A DNA stretch of 64,000 nt, from assembly GCF_001281025.1 (NCBI RefSeq), contig NZ_CP012646.1, forward strand, positions 215,001 through 279,000, written 5' to 3'. Shown piece after piece: positions 10,822-20,695 of this stretch. The translations under genes and the position numbers were made by a program. The notes beneath the pieces are model-generated. The model did not search any database. It was not told where the DNA came from and saw only the letters and a list, made by a program, of their open reading frames with translations. Numbering within the stretch: the stretch's first letter is position 1; each line of letters opens with the position of its first letter. The DNA comes from Streptococcus mitis. GTDB taxonomy: Bacteria; Bacillota; Bacilli; Lactobacillales; Streptococcaceae.

Positions 10822-10850
10822 ATTCTAGCAAAAAAGTGGGAACTTGTCAA
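10822..10850 (-). promoter_or_regulatory. patAB promoter
   Basis: Consensus TTGACA (10845-10850), exactly 17 nt, then TAGAAT (10822-10827). The predicted transcript starts about 67 nt upstream of patA and passes through the attenuator hairpin. Confidence 0.85.
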
Positions 10851-10893
10851 AGAAGTCTCCTTGATACAGCTAGAATGACTAGTAATTTTCTCT

Positions 10894-13428
10894 TTATAGT
10901 TTCTGTTTTAACTCGACCAAGACATTCATAGCTTGCATGGGTGTCATGTTGTAAATGTCCAGTTTAGACAATTCTGCTAGGACAGGATGCACTGCAGGCG
11001 TGTCAAAGAGTGAAATTTGTTCTGAGACAGTACTTGTTTGCCTCATGGGAGCAGGACTTTCTGTCTCTTGATTCTCTAACTGAGTCAAAATCTTATCCGC
11101 CCTTGCTAAAAGGTCTGCTGGCAAGCCAGCAATCTTTGCAACATGGATACCATAGGATTTATCAGCTGGACCTGGTTCAATCTTGTGAAGGAAGGTGACC
11201 TGCCCATCCTGCTCCAAAGTTGCCACGTGGACATTAACCAAGTGTTGTAAACTAGACTCCAGACTAGTCAACTCATGGTAGTGGGTCGCAAAGAGGGTCT
11301 TAGCTCCGATGTGCTCATGGATATATTCGATGATAGACTGAGCAAGAGCCATCCCGTCATAAGTTGCAGTTCCTCGTCCCAATTCATCAAAAAGAATCAA
11401 GGAATTTTTGGTCGCATGCGAAATGGCATTATTAGCCTCCATCATCTCCACCATGAAAGTTGATTGACCTGAAACCAAGTCATCTGCTGCTCCGATACGG
11501 GTAAAAATCGCATCAAAAATCGGTAAATAGGCGCTTTCAGCCGGTACATAGGAACCCATCTGGGCCATTATCGCCGTCATGGCTAACTGACGCATGTAGG
11601 TAGACTTCCCACTCATGTTGGGCCCTGTAATCAGTTGAATACTGGTATCTTCTGCCATCTGAATCGTATTGGGAATATAGGTCTGAGCCCCCATAACCTT
11701 TTCAACGACAGCATGGCGCCCTTTCTGGATATCAATTCGCGAATCATCTCCGAATTCAGGTCGAATCAAATGCTGGGTTTCAGCCACAACCGCCAGACTC
11801 TGTAAGACATCAACTGTCGCAATTCCTTGGGCTAGAGCTTGTATACGTTGGATGTACTTGCTGACTTCTTCACGAATACGCATAAAGATTTCGTATTCGA
11901 GGTTAGCTGACTTCTCACGCGCCTCCAGCATATCTCCCTCGATACGGGCCAATTCTTCGGTTCCAAAACGTTCTGAGTTTTTCAGCGTCGCCTTGCGGAA
12001 AAAGTGAGCAGGCACATTTCCCAGTTGCGAATTGGTCACATGGAAATAGTAGCCATCCTTCTTATTGTAGTCAATCTTGAGGGTACTGATACCAGAGTTT
12101 TCTCGCTCCTTAGCCTCAATCTCAGCAATCCAGCTAGTCCCTTCTCTGAGCACACGACGGTACTTGTCTAAGGTTTCATCAAATCCAGTGCGGATAATAC
12201 CACCTTCCGTAATCACATGAGGAGCTTCAGGAGCAATCGCTGCGCTAATCAAACTCTCCAACTCAGGGATTCCATCCAGTTGTACGATGAGATAGGCTAG
12301 AGCAGGTTGCTCCATCCCTTCTAAAATCGCACGAATCCGTGGCACACTAGATAAGGTGGTCGCCAACTGCAAGAGATCCTTGGGATTGGTTTTACCAAAA
12401 GAAACACGACTAGCCAATCGTTCGATATCATAAACTCCCTTGAGACTGTCTGTCAAATCACTGCGCTCAAAGAAATGGTCGAGGAAGACCTGCACCACTT
12501 CTTGACGTTGGATGATTCGTTCCTTACCAATCAAAGGACGATGGATCCAAGACCGCAAAAGACGCATCCCCATAGCCGTTTTGGTTTCATCCAAAAGCCA
12601 GAAAAGACTGCCTTGCTTCTTGCCTGAACGAGCATTCTCAACCAAATCCAGACTAGCCTTTGTCGCATAATCCATCTGCAAGAAATCCTTGATTTCATAG
12701 CGGATAACAGGCTTGAGGTGGTTCAATTCTCTCATCTGAGTCCGATGAACATACTGGAGTAGCTTACTAGATGCCGCTTGCTCCACAGTTGCCAATCGTG
12801 AATCTAGTAAATGAAGGTCTTCAAAACCTTCTTTTTCATAGGAAAGTACCAGATTCATCTGACGACTGAGGATTTGTTCTTCTTCCTCAGACAAGTCATA
12901 ACCCAGCACCACTTCTCGAGCCTTGAGGTTACGAATTTCCCCACAAACCAGCGTAAAATCCAAAAGACCTGTCACATAAAAGTCACCCGTCACCAAGTCC
13001 ATATAAGCGAGGCCAAATTGACTGCCATCACGGTCTATGGCAACCAAGAAATTGTTCTGACTGTCCGGCTTACTACTGTCGACCACTGTCCCTGGCGTAA
13101 TGACCTGAACAACCTCTCGTTTCACAACCCCAACTGCCTGTTTAGGATCTTCCATCTGTTCAGCAATGGCTACCTTATAGCCCTGCTCAATCAAGACATC
13201 GATATACTGTTGGGCAGAATGATAGGGAACACCCGCCATAGGGATCGGATTGTCGGCATTCTTGTTGCGACTCGTTAAGGAAATTTCCAGAATCTGCGCA
13301 GCATTGACCGCATCCTCATAAAATAATTCATAAAAATCACCCATACGAAAGAGCAAAAAAGCATCTGGATATTGCTTTTTAATATCCACATACTGTTGCA
13401 TGCCGGGTGATAGCTTTTCTGTCGCCAT
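10894..13428 (-). CDS. mutS: DNA mismatch repair protein MutS (HexA)
   Basis: An 844-residue mismatch recognition ATPase of the Hex system, which corrects mispairs after replication and in transformation heteroduplexes. The N-terminal mismatch-binding Phe-Tyr-Glu motif is in RMGDFYELF. The C-terminal ATPase has Walker [11 protein letters not shown], Walker [11 protein letters not shown] and the helix-turn-helix dimer region. The chosen start [10 protein letters not shown] has AGGAGAGACGG before it; a longer frame would add 13 residues with no support. It lies 50 bp downstream of argR in the same direction and ends shortly before the patA promoter. Confidence 0.97.
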   Translation of the reverse strand: MATEKLSPGMQQYVDIKKQYPDAFLLFRMGDFYELFYEDAVNAAQILEISLTSRNKNADNPIPMAGVPYHSAQQYIDVLIEQGYKVAIAEQMEDPKQAVGVVKREVVQVITPGTVVDSSKPDSQNNFLVAIDRDGSQFGLAYMDLVTGDFYVTGLLDFTLVCGEIRNLKAREVVLGYDLSEEEEQILSRQMNLVLSYEKEGFEDLHLLDSRLATVEQAASSKLLQYVHRTQMRELNHLKPVIRYEIKDFLQMDYATKASLDLVENARSGKKQGSLFWLLDETKTAMGMRLLRSWIHRPLIGKERIIQRQEVVQVFLDHFFERSDLTDSLKGVYDIERLASRVSFGKTNPKDLLQLATTLSSVPRIRAILEGMEQPALAYLIVQLDGIPELESLISAAIAPEAPHVITEGGIIRTGFDETLDKYRRVLREGTSWIAEIEAKERENSGISTLKIDYNKKDGYYFHVTNSQLGNVPAHFFRKATLKNSERFGTEELARIEGDMLEAREKSANLEYEIFMRIREEVSKYIQRIQALAQGIATVDVLQSLAVVAETQHLIRPEFGDDSRIDIQKGRHAVVEKVMGAQTYIPNTIQMAEDTSIQLITGPNMSGKSTYMRQLAMTAIMAQMGSYVPAESAYLPIFDAIFTRIGAADDLVSGQSTFMVEMMEANNAISHATKNSLILFDELGRGTATYDGMALAQSIIEYIHEHIGAKTLFATHYHELTSLESSLQHLVNVHVATLEQDGQVTFLHKIEPGPADKSYGIHVAKIAGLPADLLARADKILTQLENQETESPAPMRQTSTVSEQISLFDTPAVHPVLAELSKLDIYNMTPMQAMNVLVELKQKL

Positions 13429-13478
13429 TTTCCGTCTCTCCTTGTTAAAAATAAGTCTTGAGAGCAACTCCCAAGACC

Positions 13479-13925
13479 TTACTTATCTTTCATCAAATCT
13501 AGCAAACGATCTTCCATGAGTTTGGCAACGTGCTGGTCTCGACAAATGACCAATAAGGTATTGGCACCAGCAACTGTTCCTAAAATCCATTCATCCTTGT
13601 TTGCATCTACAATATTTGCTAAAACAGAGGCTTCTCCCAGTTTGGTATGAAGCACCAAGGTAAACTCTGCTCTTGCAACACCTTCTAAATGATGAGACAA
13701 AAATTCCACCAAATCAATCTTTTCTGTCTCATTTGCTAGTACATAATACACCATATCATTTTTCTTGACCTTGGTCAAGCCGATTTCGCGCAAATCACGA
13801 GACAGGGTTGTCTGCGTCACAAAGACATTGTGCGCCTCCAACCGATCTTGAATTTCTTTTTGTGTACTTAATTTCTCCTCAGTAATCATTTTTTTTATTA
13901 ACTGATGACGATCTCTTTTTCTCAT
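13479..13925 (-). CDS. argR: arginine repressor ArgR
   Basis: A 148-residue ArgR/AhrC-family regulator. The N-terminal winged helix includes [10 protein letters not shown] and the recognition region [15 protein letters not shown] (about residues 37-52). The C-terminal hexamerisation and arginine-binding domain includes [17 protein letters not shown] near residue 120. It senses arginine and controls arginine metabolism genes. It is divergent from argS across a 135-bp AT-rich region that holds ATGCATATTTATAA-like imperfect palindromes, which could be ARG boxes; this is inference. mutS follows in the same orientation. Confidence 0.93.
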   Translation of the reverse strand: MRKRDRHQLIKKMITEEKLSTQKEIQDRLEAHNVFVTQTTLSRDLREIGLTKVKKNDMVYYVLANETEKIDLVEFLSHHLEGVARAEFTLVLHTKLGEASVLANIVDANKDEWILGTVAGANTLLVICRDQHVAKLMEDRLLDLMKDK

Positions 13926-14060
13926 AAAATCCTCTTATATGCATATTTATAACTAATTTTATAACTATATTATACCAAAAAAATAGGAGATTTCAAAAAT
14001 TTTTTCTTCTTTCTTTAAAATTGTGATAAAATAGTAGAAAAGTCCAAAAAGGAGCTCTTA

Positions 14061-15752
14061 ATGAATACAAAAGAATTGATTGCTAGCGAGTTGGCTAGCG
14101 TCATTGATAGCCTGGACCAAGAGGCTATTTTAAATTTACTGGAAACCCCTAAAAACTCAGAAATGGGAGACATCGCTTTCCCTGCTTTTTCTCTTGCAAA
14201 AGTCGAACGTAAAGCACCTCAAATGATTGCGGCTGAACTGGCTGAAAAAATTAACAGCCAAGCCTTTGAAAAAGTTGTTGCAACAGGACCTTACGTCAAC
14301 TTTTTCCTTGATAAATCTGCCATCTCTGCTCAAGTATTGCAAGCTGTTATCACTGAAAAAGAACACTATGCTGACCAAAATATTGGCAAACAAGAAAATG
14401 TTGTTATCGATATGTCTAGTCCAAATATCGCTAAACCATTCTCTATTGGTCACCTGCGCTCAACTGTTATCGGAGATAGCTTGTCACATATTTTCCAAAA
14501 AATCGGTTATCAAACGGTCAAGGTCAACCATTTGGGAGACTGGGGTAAACAATTTGGGATGTTGATTGTTGCCTACAAAAAATGGGGAGACGAAGAAGCT
14601 GTAAAAGCTCATCCAATTGATGAACTCCTTAAACTCTACGTCCGCATCAATGCTGAGGCTGAAAATGACCCAAGCTTGGATGAAGAAGCACGCGAATGGT
14701 TCCGTAAACTTGAAAATGGTGACGAGGAAGCTCTCGCTCTTTGGCAATGGTTCCGTGATGAAAGCTTAGTGGAATTTAACCGCCTTTACAATGAACTGAA
14801 GGTTGAATTTGACAGCTACAACGGAGAAGCCTTCTACAACGATAAGATGGATGCAGTTGTAGACATTCTTTCTGAAAAAGGCCTCCTTGTTGAATCAGAA
14901 GGTGCCCAAGTTGTCAATCTTGAGAAATACGGAATTGAACATCCAGCCCTCATCAAGAAGTCTGATGGTGCAACTCTCTATATCACACGTGACTTGGCTG
15001 CAGCCCTTTACCGTAAAAACGAATACCAATTTGCTAAATCTATCTACGTAGTTGGTCAAGAGCAATCTGCCCACTTTAAACAGCTCAAAGCTGTCTTGCA
15101 AGAGATGGGCTACGATTGGAGTGACGACATTACTCACGTTCCTTTTGGTTTAGTTACAAAAGAAGGGAAAAAACTCTCTACTCGTAAAGGGAATGTCATC
15201 TTGCTAGAGCCTACTGTTGCAGAGGCCGTTAGTCGTGCCAAAGCCCAAATTGAAGCAAAAAATCCTGAACTTGAAAATAAAGATCAGGTAGCACATGCTG
15301 TTGGGGTTGGAGCCATTAAATTCTATGACCTTAAGACCGACCGTACAAATGGATACGACTTCGACCTAGAAGCTATGGTATCCTTCGAGGGTGAAACTGG
15401 ACCTTATGTTCAATACGCCTACGCTCGTATCCAATCTATCTTACGCAAAGCGGATTTCAAACCAGAAACAGTTGGCAACTATAGCTTGAATGATGCTGAA
15501 AGTTGGGAAATCATCAAACTAATCCAAGACTTCCCACGTATTATCAACCGTGCGGCGGATAACTTTGAACCTTCTATCATTGCTAAATTTGCAATTAGCC
15601 TGGCTCAAGCCTTCAACAAGTACTATGCACATACACGTATCTTGGATGATAGCCCAGAACGCGACAGCCGTCTAGCTCTCAGCTACGCAACTGCAGTCGT
15701 TCTCAAAGAAGCCCTTCGCTTGCTTGGAGTAGAAACGCCAGAGAAGATGTAA
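14061..15752 (+). CDS. argS: arginine--tRNA ligase
   Basis: Charges tRNA-Arg. The 563-residue class I synthetase has the HIGH-type motif in [17 protein letters not shown] (about residues 119-135), KMSKS replaced by KLSTRKGN as is usual in many ArgRS, and the C-terminal DALR-type anticodon-binding domain ([12 protein letters not shown] onward). The ribosome-binding site AAGGAG precedes the ATG. It is divergent from argR. It is followed by a 377-bp intergenic region rich in palindromes. Confidence 0.97.
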   Translation: MNTKELIASELASVIDSLDQEAILNLLETPKNSEMGDIAFPAFSLAKVERKAPQMIAAELAEKINSQAFEKVVATGPYVNFFLDKSAISAQVLQAVITEKEHYADQNIGKQENVVIDMSSPNIAKPFSIGHLRSTVIGDSLSHIFQKIGYQTVKVNHLGDWGKQFGMLIVAYKKWGDEEAVKAHPIDELLKLYVRINAEAENDPSLDEEAREWFRKLENGDEEALALWQWFRDESLVEFNRLYNELKVEFDSYNGEAFYNDKMDAVVDILSEKGLLVESEGAQVVNLEKYGIEHPALIKKSDGATLYITRDLAAALYRKNEYQFAKSIYVVGQEQSAHFKQLKAVLQEMGYDWSDDITHVPFGLVTKEGKKLSTRKGNVILLEPTVAEAVSRAKAQIEAKNPELENKDQVAHAVGVGAIKFYDLKTDRTNGYDFDLEAMVSFEGETGPYVQYAYARIQSILRKADFKPETVGNYSLNDAESWEIIKLIQDFPRIINRAADNFEPSIIAKFAISLAQAFNKYYAHTRILDDSPERDSRLALSYATAVVLKEALRLLGVETPEKM

Positions 15753-15760
15753 ATCGCCAA

Positions 15761-15992
15761 AGTTACTTGATTGCGGAGCAATCTAAGTAACTAACGCCAA
15801 ATCCTATTCGGACTTTGGCTAGGCGCTTCACTAGTTTTAGGACATAAATATGATTGATTTATGTCCTAAAACGTCGTAACCAAAGATACTTGTCTAAACG
15901 CTTTACTAATTCATCTAACCCAATAATATCGATTTGGTTTGGTTCATGTCGTAATCTTTTAATTACTTGATTGTAAAGCAATCTAAGTAACT
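15761..15992. repeat. cluster of three palindromes downstream of argS
   Basis: Three hairpin-forming inverted repeats lie in 232 bp. Palindrome 1 (15761-15792) has arms AGTTACTTGATTG and CAATCTAAGTAACT. Palindrome 2 (15835-15871) has perfect 15-bp arms (TTTTAGGACATAAAT and its complement) and a 7-base loop. Palindrome 3 (about 15963-15992) repeats the sequence of palindrome 1. After copies 1 and 3 similar bases follow (AATCCTAT). No coding sequence is evident from 15753 to 16129. One palindrome could terminate argS transcription, but the repetition suggests a small repeat element. Confidence 0.7.
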
Positions 15993-16129
15993 GACGTCCA
16001 ATCCTATACGGGATTTTGTTTAGAGGTCTATCAAAAATCTTATCAAGTTTTGCTGACTTGTTCTGCTATTTTAGATCCACTAAATCGATTTATTCACTAT
16101 TACTTCTTTATCATACAGGGAGATATTCT

Positions 16130-16375
16130 ATGAGCCAATATGCTTATATCCTCGTTGTGATTAGCTTGGTTTTCCTTTTTCTGCTTAATAAGTACGAGAA
16201 GGAGAGACTACAAAAACTCTACCAAGAACAACTTTTAAAGGATGAAACATTTAGGACTGATATCAAAGAGAAAATTCACACGACTGAAAATATCAATGAT
16301 GTCATTGCTTACATCAATAAAACTTATCATCTGGGAATGTTGCTATCAAAAGACATTACAGATCAATTGAAATAA
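16130..16375 (+). CDS. small membrane-anchored protein of unknown function
   Basis: An 81-residue protein starting MSQYAYILVV, with one N-terminal transmembrane segment (about residues 5-19, VVISLVFLFLL) followed by a charged helical cytoplasmic-type tail (KYEKERLQKLYQEQLL) and a C-terminal segment rich in Asn, Ile and Thr. The ATG at 16130 has CAGGGAG before it; a longer upstream frame would run through the palindrome region and is not supported. A terminator follows. The position between argS and gpsA suggests a conserved streptococcal small protein; no function recognised. Confidence 0.65.
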   Translation: MSQYAYILVVISLVFLFLLNKYEKERLQKLYQEQLLKDETFRTDIKEKIHTTENINDVIAYINKTYHLGMLLSKDITDQLK

Positions 16376-16400
16376 ACCTAGCTATTCTTTAAGGAATATC

Positions 16401-16442
16401 AAAACCGGGACTAAGAGTTTAATACTTAGCCTCGGTTTTTAT
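16401..16442 (+). terminator. terminator after the small membrane protein
   Basis: Arms AAAACCG..GACTAAG and CTTAG..CGGTTTT with a run of T, typical of an intrinsic terminator. Confidence 0.75.
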
Positions 16443-16544
16443 ATATTTTTCAAGCAACAAAGCCACCACTCCCCCAGCAATGCAAGTGCAAAATCCTCTA
16501 GAATATGATAGAATAATGAAAAGGACTCTATTAAGGAGGAAATC

Positions 16545-17561
16545 ATGGAAAAACAAACCGTCGCCGTCTTGGGACCTGGTTCTTGGGGAACTGCCCTTTC
16601 ACAAGTCTTAAATGACAATGGACACGAGGTACGTATTTGGGGAAATCTGCCTGAGCAAATCAATGAAATTAATACCAATCATACTAACAAACACTACTTT
16701 AAAGATGTCGTTCTAGATGAAAATATCATTGCCTACACCGACTTAGCAGAGGCATTGAAAGATGTAGATGCGATTTTGTTTGTTGTCCCAACAAAAGTGA
16801 CACGACTTGTTGCCCAGCAAGTTGCACAAACCTTGGACCATAAGGCTATCATCATGCACGCATCAAAGGGATTAGAACCTGATAGCCATAAACGATTATC
16901 AACCATCCTTGAAGAAGAAATTCCTGAACATCTCCGCAGTGATATTGTCGTTGTTTCAGGACCTAGTCATGCGGAAGAAACCATTGTGCGTGACCTGACC
17001 TTAATCACTGCTGCTTCTAAAGATTTACAAACAGCTCAATACGTTCAGGAACTATTTAGTAATCACTACTTCCGACTTTATACCAATACGGATGTTATCG
17101 GAGTCGAAACTGCTGGTGCTCTTAAAAATATTATTGCTGTCGGTGCTGGAGCTTTACATGGTTTGGGATTTGGTGACAATGCCAAGGCAGCCATCATCGC
17201 TCGAGGCTTGGCAGAAATTACCCGCCTAGGAGTAGCACTCGGTGCCAGTCCATTGACCTATAGTGGCTTATCTGGTGTGGGAGATTTGATTGTAACGGGA
17301 ACCTCCATCCACTCTCGTAACTGGAGAGCTGGCGATGCTCTCGGACGTGGAGAATCCCTAGCTGATATCGAAGCCAATATGGGCATGGTAATCGAAGGAA
17401 TCTCAACGACTCGAGCAGCCTATGAACTAGCGCAAGAACTTGGAGTCTATATGCCCATTACACAAGCCATTTACCAAGTTATTTACCACGGAACCAATAT
17501 CAAAGATGCCATTTATGACATCATGAACAATGAATTTAAAGCAGAAAATGAGTGGTCTTAA
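16545..17561 (+). CDS. gpsA: glycerol-3-phosphate dehydrogenase [NAD(P)+]
   Basis: Reduces dihydroxyacetone phosphate to sn-glycerol 3-phosphate for phospholipid and teichoic acid synthesis. The 338-residue protein has the N-terminal dinucleotide-binding motif GPGSWGTAL (residues 10-18), GPSHAEE near 140, the catalytic Lys in [12 protein letters not shown] near 192 and [13 protein letters not shown] near 210. AAGGAGGAAATC precedes the ATG. galU follows after 21 bp in the same direction, so the two are probably cotranscribed and both feed cell-envelope polymers. Confidence 0.96.
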   Translation: MEKQTVAVLGPGSWGTALSQVLNDNGHEVRIWGNLPEQINEINTNHTNKHYFKDVVLDENIIAYTDLAEALKDVDAILFVVPTKVTRLVAQQVAQTLDHKAIIMHASKGLEPDSHKRLSTILEEEIPEHLRSDIVVVSGPSHAEETIVRDLTLITAASKDLQTAQYVQELFSNHYFRLYTNTDVIGVETAGALKNIIAVGAGALHGLGFGDNAKAAIIARGLAEITRLGVALGASPLTYSGLSGVGDLIVTGTSIHSRNWRAGDALGRGESLADIEANMGMVIEGISTTRAAYELAQELGVYMPITQAIYQVIYHGTNIKDAIYDIMNNEFKAENEWS

Positions 17562-17582
17562 CTCTCTAAAGAAAGGATTCTT

Positions 17583-18482
17583 ATGACATCAAAAGTTAGA
17601 AAGGCAGTCATCCCTGCCGCTGGACTCGGGACTCGATTTTTACCAGCAACCAAAGCACTTGCTAAAGAAATGTTGCCAATTGTAGATAAACCAACTATCC
17701 AGTTTATCGTGGAAGAGGCTCTCAAATCAGGCATTGAAGATATTCTGGTTGTCACTGGTAAATCAAAACGTTCTATTGAAGACCACTTTGACTCAAACTT
17801 TGAGCTTGAGTACAACCTCAAAGAAAAAGGCAAACACGACTTGCTAAAATTGGTAGACGAAACAACTGGTATGCGCCTTCATTTCATCCGCCAAACTCAC
17901 CCTCGTGGTCTTGGAGACGCTGTCTTACAAGCCAAAGCTTTTGTAGGAAATGAACCTTTTGTTGTTATGCTGGGTGATGACCTTATGGACATTACTAACG
18001 ACAAGGCTATCCCATTGACAAAACAACTGATGAATGATTACGAAAAGACACATGCATCAACCATTGCTGTCATGCCCGTACCACACGAAGACGTTTCATC
18101 ATATGGAGTTATCGCTCCTCAAGGTGAAGGGATTAATGGTCTCTACAGTGTCGAAACTTTCGTTGAAAAACCAGCTCCCGAAGATGCACCAAGTGATTTA
18201 GCAATTATCGGTCGCTATCTTCTGACACCAGAAATTTTTGATATCCTCGAAAAGCAAGCTCCTGGTGCTGGAAATGAAATCCAGCTTACCGATGCTATCG
18301 ATACGCTTAATAAAACACAACGTGTTTTCGCCCGTAAATTTACAGGAGCTCGTTACGACGTTGGGGATAAGTTTGGCTTTATGAAAACATCTATTGACTA
18401 CGCCCTCAAGCACCCACAAGTCAAAGATGACTTAAAAGATTACCTCATCCAACTGGGAAAAGAATTGGCTGAGAAGGAATAG
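17583..18482 (+). CDS. galU: UTP--glucose-1-phosphate uridylyltransferase
   Basis: Makes UDP-glucose from UTP and glucose 1-phosphate, the sugar donor for capsule, glycolipid and galactose metabolism. The 299-residue nucleotidyltransferase has the signature [16 protein letters not shown] (about residues 10-25), [10 protein letters not shown] and the FVEKP loop. AAAGGATTC precedes the ATG. It is downstream of gpsA and followed by a strong terminator with 14-bp arms. Confidence 0.97.
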   Translation: MTSKVRKAVIPAAGLGTRFLPATKALAKEMLPIVDKPTIQFIVEEALKSGIEDILVVTGKSKRSIEDHFDSNFELEYNLKEKGKHDLLKLVDETTGMRLHFIRQTHPRGLGDAVLQAKAFVGNEPFVVMLGDDLMDITNDKAIPLTKQLMNDYEKTHASTIAVMPVPHEDVSSYGVIAPQGEGINGLYSVETFVEKPAPEDAPSDLAIIGRYLLTPEIFDILEKQAPGAGNEIQLTDAIDTLNKTQRVFARKFTGARYDVGDKFGFMKTSIDYALKHPQVKDDLKDYLIQLGKELAEKE

Positions 18483-18501
18483 AATTAGTTTCCAGTTAAT
18501 A

Positions 18502-18545
18502 AATTAAGTCTCCAGTAAGTTGACTCTGGAGACTTAATTATTTTA
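18502..18545 (+). terminator. terminator after galU (bidirectional)
   Basis: Perfect 14-bp arms AATTAAGTCTCCAG (18502-18515) and CTGGAGACTTAATT (18526-18539), followed by ATTTTA. Confidence 0.75.
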
Positions 18546-18622
18546 CAAATTTACATACAATTTAAAGATTTATGAGATATGTCTCTAAATCTACTAACTC
18601 AACTTCGGTCCTTAATGATGGA

Positions 18623-19153
18623 TTACAGATTTTCAATCAAAAATCGATTTGAAGTTTTAATGATATTTGCTATTTTGGGGACGTCTAAATCATCTGTATA
18701 CAGAAAATGTTTTTCCTTCTCCTTATTTTTAGCTAGAAACTCACTTCTTGCTTGTATTGATAAGTTGCCCACTCTTTCAATTTCTTTTCGAGAACCATCC
18801 CTATCTTTCAAGGTTTTTTCTTCGGCCATTAAGACACAATATTTTAGACCAATTTGTTTTTCTTTTAAGAAAGAAGCAATTTTCTTCAGTTGGTATTCAA
18901 AAATGACATACTCTATTACGACAGAGATGCCTCGAGTTATAAAATTATTGGTCAAGCTGATGATATTGTCCCAAAACAAATCCATGTAATAGCCCTCATC
19001 TTCCCAGGGAGCCACTATGCCACCTTTAATCATTAAGTAAATCAAATCCCCCTCTATAACTGCACTCTTATCAAAAGAATAAGCTAACTCTTTACTAACA
19101 GTACTTTTCCCAACGCCTGGGGGGCCTGAAATAATGTAAACACAATTTTCCAA
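18623..19153 (-). CDS. P-loop nucleotide-binding protein, kinase-like
   Basis: A 176-residue single-domain P-loop protein. The N-terminus has Walker A ISGPPGVGKST (residues about 8-18) followed by helix VSKELAY and an IEGDLIYLM segment typical of small-molecule kinases and AAA_33-type proteins. The C-terminal half has KDRDGSRKEIERVGN, a possible lid. The initiation codon is best read as TTG at 19151-19153 with AGAGGT six bases upstream. The gene is noticeably more AT-rich than its neighbours and has AT-rich flanks, suggesting acquisition. The substrate cannot be stated; related folds include antibiotic phosphotransferases, adenylylsulfate kinases and zeta toxins. No partner gene is visible. 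Confidence 0.6.
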   Translation of the reverse strand: MENCVYIISGPPGVGKSTVSKELAYSFDKSAVIEGDLIYLMIKGGIVAPWEDEGYYMDLFWDNIISLTNNFITRGISVVIEYVIFEYQLKKIASFLKEKQIGLKYCVLMAEEKTLKDRDGSRKEIERVGNLSIQARSEFLAKNKEKEKHFLYTDDLDVPKIANIIKTSNRFLIENL

Positions 19154-19483
19154 CTTTATACCTCTTTTATTCTAATAATTCTTCAATCAATTTCTAATAT
19201 TATAACATTTTCTATTTTTAAAATATATAATAAGACTGATACAACATTATATTCTAGAAACTTACGATACAAAAGAAATAAAAAAGCACACCATTCTCAA
19301 TTTTCTGCAAAAAAACTTATTTACAAATGACTTCTTCGCGATAGAATGGGCGCTCACTTTCTCAAATCATCTACACACAAAGACTTATTTTTAGAGCTGT
19401 GTTGGTTCGAATAGTTCCAAAACCATTAAAAGCTACTCATTTTTTAAGTAGCTTTTTTCTTATTCAAGTTTACATATTAGTCG
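19154..19483. other. AT-rich intergenic region
   Basis: No gene seen. A perfect inverted repeat AAAAGCTACT / AGTAGCTTTT (19428-19437 and 19447-19456) followed by T residues looks like a terminator working on the plus strand and possibly also for the rhomboid gene on the minus strand. The remaining sequence has a TATAAT box at about 19197-19203 (minus strand) that could serve the P-loop gene; its -35 is poor. Confidence 0.5.
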
Positions 19484-20161
19484 TCACAACCCCATTCCCT
19501 TGTAGAAAAGCAAAACTGCGAGTCCTACGAATAACACTACCGCTCCTAACCTCTGGCTGGTACCATACATCCTTCTTTCTCCTCGAACTGGAAAGATAAC
19601 TGCTAGAAATGCTCCGCCGACTGCACCACCGATATGGCCTGCTAGGCTGATTCCTGGAATCAGAACACTTCCAATAATGTTAACCACAAAAAGTGTCAGA
19701 TAAGATTGGCCTAGCTGCTGGATATAGGGGTTCCGAGTAGCATAGCGAAGAACAATAATCGCGGCAAATAGCCCATAAAGAGAGGTAGAGGCTCCTGCTG
19801 CTAAGGATTTGGGACTAAATACAAAAACAAAGAGATTGCCCATCATTCCAGATAATAGATAGAGAAAGAAAAACTGCTTGGATCCGAAAATTTCCTCTAC
19901 TTGCCTACCAAGATAATAGAGCGAAAGCATATTGACAATAAAATGCTCCCACCCAATATGAACAAAAATGGCAGAGAAGAGACGCCAAACTTGCTCAGGA
20001 AAGAGGCGAATAGCTGGCCCATACATGGCTCCAAATCGAAATAAGGTATCTGCCCTATCAAAGTTTCCGCCTGCAGTCACCAACATTAGTGGAAACACCA
20101 AGGCCGTCACAAAAAGGAAGAAACTCGTCACAGGATAACGTCTATCAAAGATTTCCTTCAT
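19484..20161 (-). CDS. rhomboid family intramembrane serine protease
   Basis: A 225-residue multi-pass membrane protein with six to seven hydrophobic segments. The catalytic Ser lies in GASTSLYG (about residue 122) and the His in AGHIGGAVGG (about 176). HIGWEHFIVNMLSLYYLG corresponds to the conserved helix-2 region. The family cleaves transmembrane substrates within the bilayer. The ATG at 20161 was preferred over a TTG one codon earlier; AGGAGG precedes both. It overlaps the end of the 5-formyl-THF cyclo-ligase gene by 17 bp, indicating translational coupling. The substrate is unknown. Confidence 0.88.
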   Translation of the reverse strand: MKEIFDRRYPVTSFFLFVTALVFPLMLVTAGGNFDRADTLFRFGAMYGPAIRLFPEQVWRLFSAIFVHIGWEHFIVNMLSLYYLGRQVEEIFGSKQFFFLYLLSGMMGNLFVFVFSPKSLAAGASTSLYGLFAAIIVLRYATRNPYIQQLGQSYLTLFVVNIIGSVLIPGISLAGHIGGAVGGAFLAVIFPVRGERRMYGTSQRLGAVVLFVGLAVLLFYKGMGL

Positions 20162-20684
20162 CAATTAATACCTCCTGAACAGGAATATCATGCTTTTCAG
20201 GGATAAAGTCCTGAATTTGACAAGGATATATCGTACTCAAAGTATGACCAGAAAAATGTTCCAGATAACGGTCATAATAGCCTCCACCGTATCCTATCCG
20301 ATATCCTTTCGTCGTAAAAGCCAGACCAGGAACATGAATCAAATCAATCTGAGAGGCATCCACCACTTCCAAATCTCCCTGTGGTTCCAGTAAGCCAAAG
20401 GCAGTTTTTACCAACTGCTGCGGATCATAAACTACAAACTCCATGTGACCCTTGGGATAGGTTTTAGGTATCAGAACCTTCTTGCCATCCTTCAGCGCCT
20501 GCTCAATCAGTTCCTGCGTTTGAAACTCATGAGAAAAAGAAAGGTAGCTTGCGATGACCTTAGCTTCTTGGTAAAAGGGGTGTTGTAAAAGTCGCTCAGT
20601 TAAAGCTTGGTCTATAAACTGTTTTTGCTCTCGAGGTAAAGCCTTCATTTCTTGCAAGACTTGCTTACGTAATTCCGATTTCAT
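20145..20684 (-). CDS. 5-formyltetrahydrofolate cyclo-ligase
   Basis: Converts 5-formyl-THF to 5,10-methenyl-THF using ATP, recycling a folate storage form. The 179-residue protein has the family motifs FTTKGYRIGYGGGYYDRYL (about residues 127-145), and the N-terminal K-x-x-L-R region (MKSELRKQVL). ATG at 20684 has GAGGGG six bases before it; an upstream TTG would add two residues. It lies 11 bp downstream of the M20 deacetylase and overlaps the rhomboid gene, so a three-gene transcript is likely. Confidence 0.92.
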   Translation of the reverse strand: MKSELRKQVLQEMKALPREQKQFIDQALTERLLQHPFYQEAKVIASYLSFSHEFQTQELIEQALKDGKKVLIPKTYPKGHMEFVVYDPQQLVKTAFGLLEPQGDLEVVDASQIDLIHVPGLAFTTKGYRIGYGGGYYDRYLEHFSGHTLSTIYPCQIQDFIPEKHDIPVQEVLIDEGNL

Positions 20685-20695
20685 AGACAACCCCT

